From an uncultured Oscillospiraceae bacterium (GTDB taxonomy: Bacteria; Bacillota_A; Clostridia; Oscillospirales; Acutalibacteraceae), in contig CAJLZR010000057.1 in assembly GCA_905211185.1 (NCBI GenBank), positions 1 through 5,692 on the forward strand: a stretch of DNA of 5,692 nt, written 5' to 3'. A program made the position numbers and the translations under genes. This document shows, piece by piece, positions 5,635 to 5,692 of this stretch. The notes under the pieces are model-generated. The model saw only the letters and a list, made by a program, of their open reading frames with translations, searched no databases and was not told where the DNA came from. Within the stretch, counting starts at the first letter, position 1, and each line of letters opens with the position of its first letter.

Positions 5635-5692
5635 TCTTGTAAAGTAATTTCCGATGATAAAGAGCTAACGAACGCAAGACTATTCCTTTGTG
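5624..5692 (+). pseudogene. Inverted second copy of the argS 3' coding region (fragment, right arm of the repeat)
   Basis: Read on the plus strand in the argS frame, it encodes FYSSCKVISDDKELTNARL and then FLC, identical to ArgS residues 525-546. The only base difference, at 5637, is TCT for TCA, both serine. Immediately upstream the argS frame meets a TAG stop (5623-5625) and similarity ends, so this is a 5'-truncated piece rather than a whole gene, at least within the window. It continues past the right edge. It may be a real partial duplication, a recombination or strain-variant junction, or an assembly effect. Confidence 0.75.

Larger units (their letters stand above)
5371..5692. other. 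Gene-free right end of the window
   Basis: 322 bp without a supportable gene. It contains, in order, the asparaginase terminator (5411-5443); AT-rich DNA with short palindromes only (TCAATATTGA near 5480, TTTGCAAA near 5545); a rightward promoter (5580-5608); a 12-bp direct repeat (5605-5634); and the inverted copy of the argS tail (5624-5692). The only ATG reading frames are tiny and lack ribosome binding sites. Confidence 0.7.

Noticed and set aside
1..5692. Reading the terminal inverted repeats as ends of a transposon or linear element
   Set aside because: Both arms are argS coding sequence, there is no transposase or other mobility gene, and the cargo is housekeeping genes. A shared assembly node or partial argS duplication explains the ends better.

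Overview
The window looks like chromosomal DNA from a low-GC Gram-positive bacterium, most likely an anaerobic Clostridia-type Firmicute. The reasons are AT-rich DNA, strong GGAGG-type ribosome binding sites on most genes, and the DUF1934 (YwiB)-argS gene pair, which is also adjacent in Bacillus subtilis. I cannot name a genus.

Layout. Positions 4107 down to 1 hold a four-gene minus-strand operon: ddl (D-Ala-D-Ala ligase), murI (glutamate racemase), a YwiB/DUF1934 protein, and argS (arginyl-tRNA synthetase). argS runs off the left edge with only its last residues missing. A strong promoter (TTAACA, 18 bp, TATAAT with an extended -10 TG) lies at 4152-4181, just upstream of ddl. Gaps are 35 bp (ddl-murI) and 50 bp (murI-ywiB), and ywiB and argS overlap by 8 bp. 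ddl and murI supply the D-Ala-D-Ala and D-Glu of peptidoglycan, argS supplies Arg-tRNA, and the YwiB protein has no assigned function. Diverging from this operon is a single plus-strand gene (4360-5370) for a type II-like L-asparaginase without a signal peptide, closed by an intrinsic terminator at 5411-5443.

The right-hand 250 bp is the odd part. After the terminator comes a noncoding stretch, then a near-consensus promoter pointing off the right edge (TTGACA, 17 bp, TATAGT). The last 69 bp are a second, inverted copy of the argS 3' coding region seen at the left edge. The match is 68/69, the innermost 55 bp to each edge is perfect, and the one mismatch is a synonymous codon change. The perfect part is exactly 55 bp and touches both edges. 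That points to a contig ending at an assembly-graph repeat node, but it also implies that the argS tail occurs in two sequence contexts in the source DNA.

Three start sites were moved from the simplest reading-frame choice. ddl starts at 4107, because the longer start sits inside the -10 box. The asparaginase starts at 4360, on ribosome-binding-site spacing. ywiB appears to start at a rare ATT codon at 2081, because the conserved first strand of the family lies upstream of the GTG at 2018. I found no RNA genes, CRISPR, insertion sequences, phage genes or clearly new system.
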